Source: Spartinivicinus poritis (lineage in GTDB: Bacteria > Pseudomonadota > Gammaproteobacteria > Pseudomonadales > Zooshikellaceae). Taken from it: DNA of 64,000 nucleotides. The DNA lies in the NCBI RefSeq assembly GCF_028858535.1, contig NZ_JAPMOU010000001.1, positions 62,001 through 126,000 of the forward strand. Direction: 5' to 3'. Every line of letters starts with the position of its first letter. Within the stretch, counting starts at the first letter, position 1. Below, piece after piece: positions 47,030-56,579 of this stretch. The position numbers were made by a program, and so were the translations under genes. The notes under the pieces are model-generated. The model ran no database searches. It saw nothing but the letters and a program-made list of their open reading frames with translations, and was not told where the DNA came from.

Positions 47030-47929
47030 TTATTTTGAACTAAATACACCAGTTGATAAATACCGATCACCTCGATCACAAATAATGGCAACAATCGTCG
47101 CATTTTCAACCTGCTGAGCTATTGTCAATGCAGCAGCTACTGCCCCACCTGAGGATACACCACAGAAGATACCCTCCTCTTGAGCCAGCCTACGCATTGT
47201 AACTTCTGCTTCCTGCTGAGTTATGTCCATTACCTGGTCAACACGCTCAGGTTCAAAAATAGTTGGTAAGTAAGCTTTTGGCCACCGGCGAATTCCTGGA
47301 ATACTCGCCCCTTCAGCAGGCTGTAAACCAATAATTTGTACTGCTTGATTCTGCTCCTTTAAATAACGCGAGGTTCCCATTATAGTGCCAGTAGTTCCCA
47401 TTGAGCTGATAAAGTGGGTGACTTCTCCTTGGGTTTGTTGCCATATTTCTGGGCCTGTTCCCAAATAATGTGCTAAAGGATTTGCTTTATTAGCAAATTG
47501 ATTCAGCACTAAACCTTTACCTTCTCGCTCCATCTGTTCTGCCAAGTCACGTGCACCTTCCATCCCCTGCTCCTGACTGACACTAATTAGCTCTGCACCA
47601 TAGGCCGACATTGCAGAGCGTCGCTCCTCACTCATATTGTCAGGCATAATTAACACCATTCGATAGCCTTTAATTGCAGCTGCCATCGCCAAAGCAATCC
47701 CTGTATTACCACTGGTTGCTTCAATAAGCGTATCACCCGGTTTAATGGCGCCCAGTCGCTCCGCTTCATTAATCATCATTAATGCAGGGCGGTCTTTGAC
47801 TGAACCTGCTGGATTATTTCCCTCCAACTTAACAAGTACATTATTCGTAGTATTACCCGTCAACCGCTGTAATCGAACCAAAGGAGTATTACCAACCAAT
47901 GACTCAATGGTGGGATAATTTACCGCCAT
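47030..47929 (-). CDS. cysM: Cysteine synthase B
   Basis: PLP-dependent O-acetylserine sulfhydrylase, B type, able to use thiosulfate in characterised homologues. 299 residues. K45 in GNNPAGSVKDRPA binds PLP. TSGNTGIALAMAAA is the substrate-binding loop, SSMGTTGTIMGTSRYL the phosphate-binding region, and EEGIFCGVSSGGAVAAAL the C-terminal PLP-ring contact. The shorter length and sequence favour CysM over CysK. Divergent from the gacS-type kinase across 190 bases. Confidence 0.96.
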   Translation of the reverse strand: MAVNYPTIESLVGNTPLVRLQRLTGNTTNNVLVKLEGNNPAGSVKDRPALMMINEAERLGAIKPGDTLIEATSGNTGIALAMAAAIKGYRMVLIMPDNMSEERRSAMSAYGAELISVSQEQGMEGARDLAEQMEREGKGLVLNQFANKANPLAHYLGTGPEIWQQTQGEVTHFISSMGTTGTIMGTSRYLKEQNQAVQIIGLQPAEGASIPGIRRWPKAYLPTIFEPERVDQVMDITQQEAEVTMRRLAQEEGIFCGVSSGGAVAAALTIAQQVENATIVAIICDRGDRYLSTGVFSSK

Positions 47930-48119
47930 GCTTTATCCTCATCTAGAATTTATAACTTCTCCGATAATAAGCTTTCAGCAGAAGAACTGTTAATATTGAA
48001 AAACTATAAAGTTACATCTGTTAAACATAAGCAACTAGTTTATTATACTAATTAGTCATACTTAGATGTATACCCAAAATGCAGGGTATGTTCAGCTCAC
48101 TAAAGGTAAAATATCTATT

Positions 48120-50942
48120 ATGCTAAAACAGCAAGGTATAAAAAGTCGTGTTTTGGCGCTTGCCTTGATTCCTACTATTAGTATTTCACTGATTTTAGGT
48201 ACTTTCTTTACCTTAGCCCGTATCAACGACTTAGACGCTTTGCTGCTAGAGCGCAGTCAAACCACTATTCAACAACTGATTCCAATCACAGAACACACTT
48301 TATCATTAGATAATTTGAGTCTCATTCAAGAGATTGCCAGCTCTGCACTAGAAAAAAATGATGTCCGGTCTGTTAGCTTGTTTTCCCACACTAAAGTAGC
48401 TCTTGCCCATGCTGGTCCAAAAATTCAATTTAAGGACAGCCAGGAAAGCTACTTTCTAACCCGTCCTTTTCATACCTTAAACAAGCAGTCCTTACTGATC
48501 AGCACTCCCATTTATGCAAAACCTACTTTATCACCTGTTAACACTGAGACATCACTTAGTAGTGGGGGAGAAAAAGTCTTATTGGGATGGCTAATGGCTG
48601 AGTTTTCTCGAAGTAATACTGAAATTAAAAAATACCAAACCATCCTTGCCAGTGGCTTACTGATTCTTTCAGGGGTGCTAATTAACCTGTTTTTGGCATT
48701 AAAAATGGGTCACAACATAACAGGCCCACTGATGAAAATAATTAGTGCAGTCAATCACATGCGTGAAGGCAATTTAGATACTCGAATTAACACCAACACT
48801 GGTGGCGAGTTGCGGGCATTAGAAACCGGTATTAATGCTATGGTCGCATCACTCCAACGTGGCCAATTGGAAATGCAACAAAATATTGAACAATCAACCA
48901 AAGACCTTCAAGAAACCCTTGAAACGATTGAAATTCAGAATATTGAGCTGGATATGGCTCGTAAAGAAGCACTAGAAGCCAGCCGCATTAAATCTGAATT
49001 TCTGGCAAACATGAGTCATGAAATTAGAACGCCATTGAATGGTATTATTGGTTTTACTAACTTGCTTCTGCGTTCCAAACTGAATGAACGACAATTTGAG
49101 TACCTCAGTACAATCCAAAAGTCATCAGAAGGTTTATTATCAATCATTAATGATGTTCTCGATTTTTCAAAAATTGAAGCTGGCAAGTTAGAACTGGAAA
49201 GTATCCCTATCAATTTAAGAGAGAGTGTTGAAGAGGTATTAACTATTTTAGCCCCCAGTGCTCATGATAAGTCTCTGGAACTCATTCCTCTCATTTACTC
49301 TGACACACCTATTCACCTAATGGGAGACCCCCTACGGTTAAAACAAATTCTTACCAACCTGGTCAGCAATGCAATCAAGTTTACTAATGATGGCTCTATT
49401 GTTGTAAGAGCCATGCTTGAAGATGAAAAAGATAACCTTGTAACAATTAAAATCAGTGTTACCGATACGGGCATAGGGCTTTCTAACAAGCAGCAAAAGG
49501 AGTTATTTAAAGCTTTTTCTCAAGCCGATACCTCTACTACTCGAAATATTGGCGGTACTGGGCTTGGTCTGGTTATCTCCAAGCGACTTGCACAACAAAT
49601 GTCGGGAGAGGTTGGGGTAGAAAGTGAGTTAGGTAAAGGCTCTACGTTTTGGTTTACTTTAACTGTACCCAAAGCCAATGAGCCTACCTTAAAAGAGCAC
49701 TTCCCTGCTTTTTCCAATACCCATGTACTGATAATGGAACACCATGACCTCGCCAGACAAGCGATTGTTCATTTGCTTTCTGAGTATGACTTAAATGTTG
49801 ATAGCTGCGCTAATGAGTCTTGTTTAGAAGAAAAACCCCAAGAGGCCAAAACCCAGGGAAAAACCTATGATGTATTAGTGGTTAGCCATCACCCTGCTTA
49901 TTTAGATTTAGAAAAAATAAGATCATTAATTAAAGCAGCCAATGAAAATAAACAGTACTTGGTAATTTTGGCTCATACCAATAAAGAAGAAGCAATTAAT
50001 AACATATTAGACCAACACAATAATGCGCTTTGTATTGTTAAGCCGCTTTGTCACAACCGTCTATATCGAGCACTTTCTTATTTATTACTTGAGAAAAGTA
50101 AACTCCCTCAAGGTAATCAAAGTAATATTGCCCGGCGTATTAATCAAGCTATTACTCGCCAACCCCATATCCTGGCAGTAGATGACAACCCAGCTAACTT
50201 ACGCCTGGTTACTGCACTGTTAGAAGACCTTGGTGCAAAAGTAACTGCGGTAGACTCAGGTACCAAGGCCATTATTAAAACTAAACAATACCACTTTGAC
50301 CTTATTTTTATGGATGTGCAAATGCCACATATGGACGGCCTGGAAACAACCCGTAGAATCCGTGAAAGAGAACTGTCAGAGCGACGCATCCCTATTATTG
50401 CGCTAACTGCCCATGCCTTAGCAGAAGAAAAAAAACAGTTATTGTTGGCTGGTATGGATGACTACATGACCAAGCCTATTAATGAAAATCAATTGCAACA
50501 TATCATAAAAAAATGGACAGGCTTACATGTAGCACCTATTAAAGGTACGGATTATCTGAATGATACAAGTCATGCTGAGCCTGAAACAAAAGTAGTAGAC
50601 TTAACAGAAGGAATAAAGTTAGCCGGTGGAAAAGAAGACCTTGCCAACGATATGTTATCCATGCTGTTTGAAAATTTAAAAAATGAACAAGAACAAATAA
50701 GAGCATTATATCGAAATAAACAATGGCCAAGACTACTGGAAGTTGTCCATAAGCTACATGGCGCCACTCGTTATTGTGGTGTACCGCTATTGCGTAATGC
50801 TTGTAATAATATGGAAACCATATTAAAAGCTTCTGAAAAAAATAAAGAAGAAAGACGCAAAGTGGCAGGTGCTATGGAAGAACTAATTGAACAAATTGAG
50901 CAACTACTGGACTGGCAGCGAAGACATGAAGGTACCGAATAA
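48120..50942 (+). CDS. gacS: Hybrid sensor histidine kinase, GacS/BarA type
   Basis: Global regulator kinase that in relatives phosphorylates GacA/UvrY to drive CsrA-antagonist small RNAs. An ATG at 48066 is in frame, but the ATG at 48120 (MLKQQGIKSRVLALALIPT) matches GacS N-termini and gives 940 residues. Order: membrane helix, periplasmic sensor, second helix near residues 175-200, HAMP, kinase core with H300 in SHEIRTPLNGIIGF, a degenerate receiver (residues ~535-660), a true receiver with D732 in LIFMDVQMPHMDGLE, and an HPt domain with H877 in VVHKLHGATRYCG. Divergent from cysM and convergent with recO. The cognate regulator is not in the window. Confidence 0.95.
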   Translation: MLKQQGIKSRVLALALIPTISISLILGTFFTLARINDLDALLLERSQTTIQQLIPITEHTLSLDNLSLIQEIASSALEKNDVRSVSLFSHTKVALAHAGPKIQFKDSQESYFLTRPFHTLNKQSLLISTPIYAKPTLSPVNTETSLSSGGEKVLLGWLMAEFSRSNTEIKKYQTILASGLLILSGVLINLFLALKMGHNITGPLMKIISAVNHMREGNLDTRINTNTGGELRALETGINAMVASLQRGQLEMQQNIEQSTKDLQETLETIEIQNIELDMARKEALEASRIKSEFLANMSHEIRTPLNGIIGFTNLLLRSKLNERQFEYLSTIQKSSEGLLSIINDVLDFSKIEAGKLELESIPINLRESVEEVLTILAPSAHDKSLELIPLIYSDTPIHLMGDPLRLKQILTNLVSNAIKFTNDGSIVVRAMLEDEKDNLVTIKISVTDTGIGLSNKQQKELFKAFSQADTSTTRNIGGTGLGLVISKRLAQQMSGEVGVESELGKGSTFWFTLTVPKANEPTLKEHFPAFSNTHVLIMEHHDLARQAIVHLLSEYDLNVDSCANESCLEEKPQEAKTQGKTYDVLVVSHHPAYLDLEKIRSLIKAANENKQYLVILAHTNKEEAINNILDQHNNALCIVKPLCHNRLYRALSYLLLEKSKLPQGNQSNIARRINQAITRQPHILAVDDNPANLRLVTALLEDLGAKVTAVDSGTKAIIKTKQYHFDLIFMDVQMPHMDGLETTRRIRERELSERRIPIIALTAHALAEEKKQLLLAGMDDYMTKPINENQLQHIIKKWTGLHVAPIKGTDYLNDTSHAEPETKVVDLTEGIKLAGGKEDLANDMLSMLFENLKNEQEQIRALYRNKQWPRLLEVVHKLHGATRYCGVPLLRNACNNMETILKASEKNKEERRKVAGAMEELIEQIEQLLDWQRRHEGTE

Positions 50943-50950
50943 ACAAAGTT

Positions 50951-51727
50951 CTATTTTTGTTTAGAAAACAGCATTCTGCTCATTAGCGGCTTACCGCCTA
51001 AATGCAACGCTAATGCCATTCTGGCAATTCGCTTAGCTGTTACCTTTAGTGGCTTAGTCCACGCCTGCGGGATATCAAGCTGGTCACTACTGGATTGTAT
51101 ATCACCATATCCATTTAACCATGGCAAACTAGCTAAAGTCAGTAGATCAGTGCCAGAAAACAAATAAATATCAGCCCTCTTTGAATGAAGATACTGTTCC
51201 TGAATGCAAAACCCCTGGTCAGGTAGAAAGGCATAACTTGCCGTAGAGCTAATGTCATTACCATTAACATCATGCTCAAATGAAACAGCATAGCCCAGTT
51301 CTGCTAACAAACTAAACTCAAACTGGCGAAGATATACTTCAGTTTGTTGAGGATCCTGCTGTAAAAGTGTCAGGGCCTGTTGATAACAATTAAATAGTTG
51401 GGGTGATGCTTCTTCAGCAGGCAATAATCTTATTAGTAATTCATTCAAATAAAGGCCACAGTAAAGTAACTTACCCAGCAGTGAATAGCGTAAGCCACTT
51501 AGCTCAACAGCTTTACCTGTTTTTAATTCACCATTACCTTTCCAGGTTAACCAAAGTGACTGGAATGGCTGTAAAAAATGCCGAAAACTCGGTTGTTTTT
51601 TAGAGTTTTTACTAGTTTGGAAAACTATTCGCTGCAACCCTTGCTGCTTCGTGAATACAATAGCAATTGCTTTATTATCTTGAAAGGGACGGGTATGCAG
51701 TACATACCCATCATCAGAAACCGTCAT
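50951..51727 (-). CDS. recO: DNA repair protein RecO
   Basis: RecF-pathway mediator that anneals single strands and helps load RecA. The 258-residue product has an N-terminal OB-fold (GYVLHTRPFQDNKAIAIVFT, QGLQRIVFQTSK) and an alpha-helical C-terminal domain containing YCGLYLNELLIRLLPAEEASPQLF. The zinc-finger cysteines seen in some RecO proteins are absent, as is usual in gammaproteobacteria. It is last in the lepA-lepB-rnc-era-recO order, 12 bases after era. The usual Pseudomonas neighbour pdxJ is not here; gacS is next, convergent with an eight-base gap. Confidence 0.94.
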   Translation of the reverse strand: MTVSDDGYVLHTRPFQDNKAIAIVFTKQQGLQRIVFQTSKNSKKQPSFRHFLQPFQSLWLTWKGNGELKTGKAVELSGLRYSLLGKLLYCGLYLNELLIRLLPAEEASPQLFNCYQQALTLLQQDPQQTEVYLRQFEFSLLAELGYAVSFEHDVNGNDISSTASYAFLPDQGFCIQEQYLHSKRADIYLFSGTDLLTLASLPWLNGYGDIQSSSDQLDIPQAWTKPLKVTAKRIARMALALHLGGKPLMSRMLFSKQK

Positions 51728-51739
51728 AAAAAGCAGGCT

Positions 51740-52666
51740 TTAATCTGTTGTATAACCCAAACTATTCAGTGCACGCTCGTCATCAGACCAACCACTTTTC
51801 ACCTTGACCCACAAGTTCAACATCACCTTATTATCAAACAATTTTTCCATGTCGACTCTAGCATCACGGCCAATGATTTTAATCTGCTCTCCTTTTTTAC
51901 CTATAACAATGGCTTTTTGACCGGCTTTTTCTACCAATATTAAAGCACTAATTGTTATTAGCTTTGACTCGACTTGAAACTGTTCTATTTCCACCGTGAT
52001 TTGATAGGGAACCTCATCCCCTAACTGTCGCATAATTTTTTCTCTAACGATCTCAGCGGCTAAAAATCGTGAGCTGCGATCAGTAATTTGGTCTTCATCA
52101 TAGAAATGATGACTTTTAGGCAAATAATCACCAACCAATTGCTCTAAACGATCAACATTGAGCCCGGTTTCTGCTGAAACTGGAATAATATCAGCAAAGG
52201 TCATTTTTTCATTTAGTAGAGAAATATGGGGTAAAAGTGCTGACTTGTCTTTCAGTTGATCAACTTTATTTACAGCTAAAATAACCGGACAATGAAGATT
52301 ACATACTTTCTCCAATACCAGCTGGTCTTCGTCTGTCCAACCAGTTCGATCAACCACAAACACCACCACATCAACACCCTGCAAAGCTATGGTAGCCGTT
52401 TTATTCATATAACGATTCAATGCTTTTTTATTCGCAAGGTGCAACCCTGGAGTATCAACATAAATCGCCTGAGTAGTTGCCTCTGTTTTTATACCTAGAA
52501 TTTGATGCCGAGTAGTCTGTGGCTTTTTTGAGGTAATACTAAGTTTTTGCCCCAGTATTTGGTTAAGTAAAGTAGACTTACCAACATTAGGCCGCCCGAC
52601 AATTGCAACAAAACCACAGTGCAACTCTTGATCTGAGGCTGAGTTTGAATTAGTTACCACTACCAT
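51740..52666 (-). CDS. era: GTPase Era
   Basis: GTPase for 16S rRNA maturation and 30S assembly. The 308-residue product has G1 [12 protein letters not shown] at residues 24-35, G2 TTRHQILG, G3 DTPGLH, G4 NKVD and a C-terminal KH domain with [18 protein letters not shown] 19-residue N-terminal extension ([18 protein letters not shown]) precedes G1; slightly shorter starts occur in relatives. The start overlaps rnc by 17 bases, so translation is coupled. Confidence 0.97.
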   Translation of the reverse strand: MVVVTNSNSASDQELHCGFVAIVGRPNVGKSTLLNQILGQKLSITSKKPQTTRHQILGIKTEATTQAIYVDTPGLHLANKKALNRYMNKTATIALQGVDVVVFVVDRTGWTDEDQLVLEKVCNLHCPVILAVNKVDQLKDKSALLPHISLLNEKMTFADIIPVSAETGLNVDRLEQLVGDYLPKSHHFYDEDQITDRSSRFLAAEIVREKIMRQLGDEVPYQITVEIEQFQVESKLITISALILVEKAGQKAIVIGKKGEQIKIIGRDARVDMEKLFDNKVMLNLWVKVKSGWSDDERALNSLGYTTD

Positions 52667-53339
52667 CTACTCCTAGTTGTTGCAATGCATGACGTGCTGC
52701 TTCTTGCTCTGCTCCTCGGCGACTGGAGCCAATACCCTTGGTTTTCTCTGCTAAACCTGCTACCACACACTCAATAGTAAAGGTCTGGTCATGGGCATCA
52801 CCTTTAATATCCACCACCTCATATACTGGTAGCGCCAACTGCTTTGCTTGCAGGTATTCTTGCAAACGAGTTTTAGGGTCTTTTTGGGTATCGTCTAATG
52901 AAAGCTTTTCTAAACGAGGGGCAAACCAGGCCAAAACTCGTTCACGACAAGTGTCCAACCCATTATCAAGATAAATAGCACCGATTAATGCTTCTAACGC
53001 ATCAGCTAAAATAGATTCGCGGCGAAAGCCACCACTTTTAAGCTCTCCAGACCCTAACCGCAAGTAATCACCTAAACCAAATTCTTTAGCAATTTTAGCT
53101 AGAGTGGCACCCCGTACTAATTTTGCACGCAGCCTACTAAGCTGTCCTTCTTTAGCCTGAGGAAACTGCTGATAAAGCGCCTCAGCAATAATAAAATTAA
53201 CTATCGAGTCACCTAAAAACTCCAGGCGTTCATTATTCCCACCTGCATAGCTCCTGTGGGTAAGTGCCAACAGAAGCAGACTTTCATCCTCAAAGCTATA
53301 GCCTAGCTTTCGAAATAGTGATTGGTTTACTTTTTTCAC
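52650..53339 (-). CDS. rnc: Ribonuclease III
   Basis: Double-strand RNA endonuclease for rRNA and mRNA processing. The catalytic signature [20 protein letters not shown] and the second acidic site [14 protein letters not shown] are intact. A C-terminal double-strand RNA-binding domain follows ([38 protein letters not shown]). The longest frame opens at a TTG (53357). I prefer the GTG at 53339, which overlaps the stop of the preceding gene in a GTGA arrangement and gives 229 residues starting [16 protein letters not shown]. Start therefore moderately certain, function certain. Confidence 0.96.
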   Translation of the reverse strand: MKKVNQSLFRKLGYSFEDESLLLLALTHRSYAGGNNERLEFLGDSIVNFIIAEALYQQFPQAKEGQLSRLRAKLVRGATLAKIAKEFGLGDYLRLGSGELKSGGFRRESILADALEALIGAIYLDNGLDTCRERVLAWFAPRLEKLSLDDTQKDPKTRLQEYLQAKQLALPVYEVVDIKGDAHDQTFTIECVVAGLAEKTKGIGSSRRGAEQEAARHALQQLGVDGSGN

Positions 53340-53710
53340 TCGGCTTTGATTTTCCAACTATTTTCAAATGTTAAAACTAAGTCGATATTTTTGACTAAGT
53401 GCTCTCGCTTTTCATATTTAAGGCTGGCGGAAAGAAAACCACTCTCTTTTTTAACGACCACATCTTTAACATTTACATCACGAATCATATTGGTGGTAAA
53501 ACCTTTAGAAATATAGTCCCGCACCTGCCTGGGGCTTGATTTAGCAATGCCAGGGCGCTCATCCAATGAGTCAAATACATTTTGAATTGCATAATTATCC
53601 ATATAAATAGGTGCCAACTTCATTACCGTTACAACAGCAAAACCACCTACACATAATGCTAAAAACCAACCAAATGCAGTTAAGCCCAACTGCGACTTTT
53701 TAAGTTTCAT
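53336..53710 (-). CDS. DUF4845 family small membrane protein
   Basis: 124 residues from the ATG at 53710. One N-terminal membrane helix ([21 protein letters not shown]) is followed by a soluble domain with [16 protein letters not shown] and [20 protein letters not shown]. This matches the uncharacterised DUF4845 family, which sits between lepB and rnc in Pseudomonas and many other proteobacteria. The membrane helix is consistent with a link to the signal peptidase encoded next door. Its stop overlaps the rnc start. Biochemical function is unknown. Confidence 0.88.
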   Translation of the reverse strand: MKLKKSQLGLTAFGWFLALCVGGFAVVTVMKLAPIYMDNYAIQNVFDSLDERPGIAKSSPRQVRDYISKGFTTNMIRDVNVKDVVVKKESGFLSASLKYEKREHLVKNIDLVLTFENSWKIKAE

Positions 53711-53758
53711 GCCCAATAGCCCCTTAGTTTCTTATTAATTATTAGCTACTTACCAAAA

Positions 53759-54577
53759 CTAGTTAATAGCTCCATTATTCTTAAAGCTAGGTAATTGCGT
53801 CCATTTTGGCCAGTGCATCCAAATGGCCACCGCTTTACCCACTATGTTCTCATCCGGAACAAACTTCCAAAAGCGACTATCATTGCTATTGTCACGATTA
53901 TCACCCATGACAAAATAGTGTCCTTCTGGCACTACCCACTCGCCTTCTCCATCTTTTCTTGAAGCAGCCCCTAGGATTTTGCGTATGGTATGCTTATTTT
54001 CATCAATTGTTTCTTCAAATACTTTATATGGGCCTGCTCCAACATCAGTTCGTTTGGTGATAAATGACTCCTCAACCACATTACCATTGATATAGAGTTT
54101 TTTATCTTTATATTTGATGGTATCACCAGGCAAGCCAATCACCCTCTTAATAAAGTTAATATCGTCTCCGGGTTTGATAAACACCATCACATCACCACGT
54201 TGTGGATCACCAACATCGATTACTTTAGTCCCAATAACGGGCAGCCTGATACCATAGGCAAACTTATTGACTAAAATAAAATCACCGATATCAAGAGTGG
54301 GCTTCATTGAACCTGAGGGTATTTGAAATGGTTCATATAAAAATGAGCGTAATACCAACACAATAAATAACACAGGAAATACTGATTTAGCGGTTTCAAT
54401 ACCCACTGGCTCTTTCTGCAAACCTGCTACAACCTCATGGTCTTCAGCCGTTACGGTTGAACGGTATTGCTCTACTGCTAGTCTTCTTTTTGGCAGCAGT
54501 ACTAACACATCCACCAGGTAAATAAGACCTGTGCCAAATACCAGTAACACTAAAATCAGAGGGAAATTGATATCCAT
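53759..54577 (-). CDS. lepB: Signal peptidase I
   Basis: Removes signal peptides from exported proteins; inner membrane with a periplasmic catalytic domain. The 272-residue protein has two N-terminal hydrophobic segments. The catalytic serine S90 is in IPSGSMKPTL and the lysine K144 in NFIKRVIGLPGD. The conserved GHYFVMGDNRDNSNDSR box follows. Length is normal for the Pseudomonas-like enzyme. It begins six bases after lepA, the usual lepA-lepB operon. Confidence 0.97.
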   Translation of the reverse strand: MDINFPLILVLLVFGTGLIYLVDVLVLLPKRRLAVEQYRSTVTAEDHEVVAGLQKEPVGIETAKSVFPVLFIVLVLRSFLYEPFQIPSGSMKPTLDIGDFILVNKFAYGIRLPVIGTKVIDVGDPQRGDVMVFIKPGDDINFIKRVIGLPGDTIKYKDKKLYINGNVVEESFITKRTDVGAGPYKVFEETIDENKHTIRKILGAASRKDGEGEWVVPEGHYFVMGDNRDNSNDSRFWKFVPDENIVGKAVAIWMHWPKWTQLPSFKNNGAIN

Positions 54578-54583
54578 ATAATC

Positions 54584-56383
54584 CTACTTATCAACTTTTA
54601 ACACCGCTAGAAAGGCATCTTGGGGGATTTCGACCTTTCCTACTTGTTTCATCCGCTTTTTACCTGCTTTTTGTTTTTCAAGCAGTTTTCGTTTACGACT
54701 AACGTCACCACCATAGCATTTAGCTGTCACATTTTTACGCAATGCTTTAACCGTTTGCCGAGCAATAATATGACCACCAATAGCCGCTTGGATAGCAACA
54801 TCAAACATTTGCCGAGGAATAATCTCTTTCATTTTTTCACACAACTCTCGCCCCCGACGCATTGAGTGTTCTTTATGAACAATCAAAGCCAAAGCATCTA
54901 CTTTCTCGCCATTGATTAAGATATCCAACTTAACCAAATCAGATGCTTCAAAGCGATCGAAAGTATAGTCTAGTGAAGCAAATCCTCGGCTCACTGACTT
55001 TAGACGATCGAAGAAGTCTAACACGACTTCACTCATAGGCAGTTCATAGGATAACGACACTTGTCCACCAACGAACTGCATATCTTTTTGCACTCCACGC
55101 TTTTCAACACACAGGCTAATGACGTTTCCTAAATAATCTTGTGGCACCAAAATATTGGCTATCACAATTGGTTCGCGCATTTCCTGAACACTAGAGGGAT
55201 CAGGTAGTTTCGAGGGATTATCCACCATCACAATAGAGCCATCTTTCATTTCCAGCTCATAGATAACCGTGGGTGCCGTGGTAATCAGGTCTAGATCGTA
55301 TTCTCGCTCGAGCCGCTCCTGGATAATTTCCATATGCAGCATACCCAGAAATCCACACCGGAAACCAAAACCCAACGCATCAGACGTTTCTGGCTCATAA
55401 AATAATGAAGCATCATTCAGGGTTAATTTTGCTAATGCATCTCTAAATGACTCATAGTCATCCGAAACAACAGGAAAAAGGCCTGCATATACTTGTGGTT
55501 TTACCTTTTGAAATCCTGGTAAGGGGGCCACTTCAGGGGTTTTTATTAAGGTGAGGGTATCACCGACAGGTGCACCATGAATGTCTTTAATACCAGCAAC
55601 AACATAGCCTACTTCACCTGCTTTTAGCACACCCGTGGTTGCTCGTTTTGGAGTAAAAATGCCTACATCATCAACGACATGGCTGGCACCTGTAGACTTA
55701 ACCAGCATTTTATCGCCTTTTTTCAGCTGCCCCTGTTTTACCCGAACTAATGAAACAATACCTAAGTAGTTGTCAAACCATGAGTCAATGATCAGTGCTT
55801 GCAGCGGGGCATCAATATCACCTTCAGGTGCAGGAACCAGTTCTACTAGTCGCTCTAATACATCTTCAATACCCAAACCGCTTTTTGCACTACAGCGCAC
55901 TGCATCAGTAGCATCAATACCAATAATGTCTTCTATTTCCTGGGCTACTCGCTCTGGCTCAGCTTGTGGTAGATCCATCTTATTGAGCACTGGCACTACC
56001 TCAAGCCCTTGCTCAATAGCGGTATAACAGTTAGCTACCGATTGAGCCTCTACCCCTTGCGCTGCATCCACCACTAACAATGCACCTTCACAAGCAGAAA
56101 GTGATCGAGAAACCTCATAAGTGAAGTCAACATGGCCTGGTGTATCAATAAAGTTCAGCTGATAAGCCTTGCCATCCTTTGCCTGATAAGACAATGTGAC
56201 ACTTTGTGCTTTAATGGTAATGCCTCGCTCACGCTCCAAATCCATTGAATCAAGCACTTGCTCAGCCATTTCTCGCTCAGTAAGCCCTCCACAAAGCTGG
56301 ATAAAACGATCGGCTATGGTGGATTTTCCATGGTCGATATGGGCAATAATAGAAAAGTTACGAATATGACTTAAATCACTCAC
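54584..56383 (-). CDS. lepA: Elongation factor 4 (LepA)
   Basis: Translational GTPase that acts on ribosomes, proposed to help in back-translocation or in 30S biogenesis. 599 residues, the standard length. G1 [14 protein letters not shown] at residues 15-28, [24 protein letters not shown] and the LepA-specific C-terminal [11 protein letters not shown] with a basic tail are all present. The start codon is GTG (56383). It lies 196 bases downstream of mucD with a hairpin between, so it may be partly uncoupled from the sigma-E operon. Confidence 0.97.
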   Translation of the reverse strand: MSDLSHIRNFSIIAHIDHGKSTIADRFIQLCGGLTEREMAEQVLDSMDLERERGITIKAQSVTLSYQAKDGKAYQLNFIDTPGHVDFTYEVSRSLSACEGALLVVDAAQGVEAQSVANCYTAIEQGLEVVPVLNKMDLPQAEPERVAQEIEDIIGIDATDAVRCSAKSGLGIEDVLERLVELVPAPEGDIDAPLQALIIDSWFDNYLGIVSLVRVKQGQLKKGDKMLVKSTGASHVVDDVGIFTPKRATTGVLKAGEVGYVVAGIKDIHGAPVGDTLTLIKTPEVAPLPGFQKVKPQVYAGLFPVVSDDYESFRDALAKLTLNDASLFYEPETSDALGFGFRCGFLGMLHMEIIQERLEREYDLDLITTAPTVIYELEMKDGSIVMVDNPSKLPDPSSVQEMREPIVIANILVPQDYLGNVISLCVEKRGVQKDMQFVGGQVSLSYELPMSEVVLDFFDRLKSVSRGFASLDYTFDRFEASDLVKLDILINGEKVDALALIVHKEHSMRRGRELCEKMKEIIPRQMFDVAIQAAIGGHIIARQTVKALRKNVTAKCYGGDVSRKRKLLEKQKAGKKRMKQVGKVEIPQDAFLAVLKVDK

Positions 56384-56540
56384 GATGTAATCTACACATA
56401 ATGCTAATGATGCATCCTGGAACAGGCTGCATTACTAAGTAGTTATAACAGACAAAGCCGATTGCTCAGCGGTTAATTTGGCGGGTAGTTTAGCCCATTA
56501 GTGGCAGGGCTGTCATGTAACAGCAAGAGATATAGTCTGC

Positions 56541-56562
56541 CAGGGCAAGAGATTTTGCCCTG
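56541..56562 (-). repeat. Stem-loop after mucD
   Basis: Perfect 8-base-pair stem CAGGGCAA (56541-56548) / TTGCCCTG (56555-56562), 18 bases past the mucD stop. No T-tract follows on the minus strand; a weak terminator or processing signal between mucD and lepA is possible. Confidence 0.55.
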
Positions 56563-56579
56563 ACATAATTAGCTAATAC

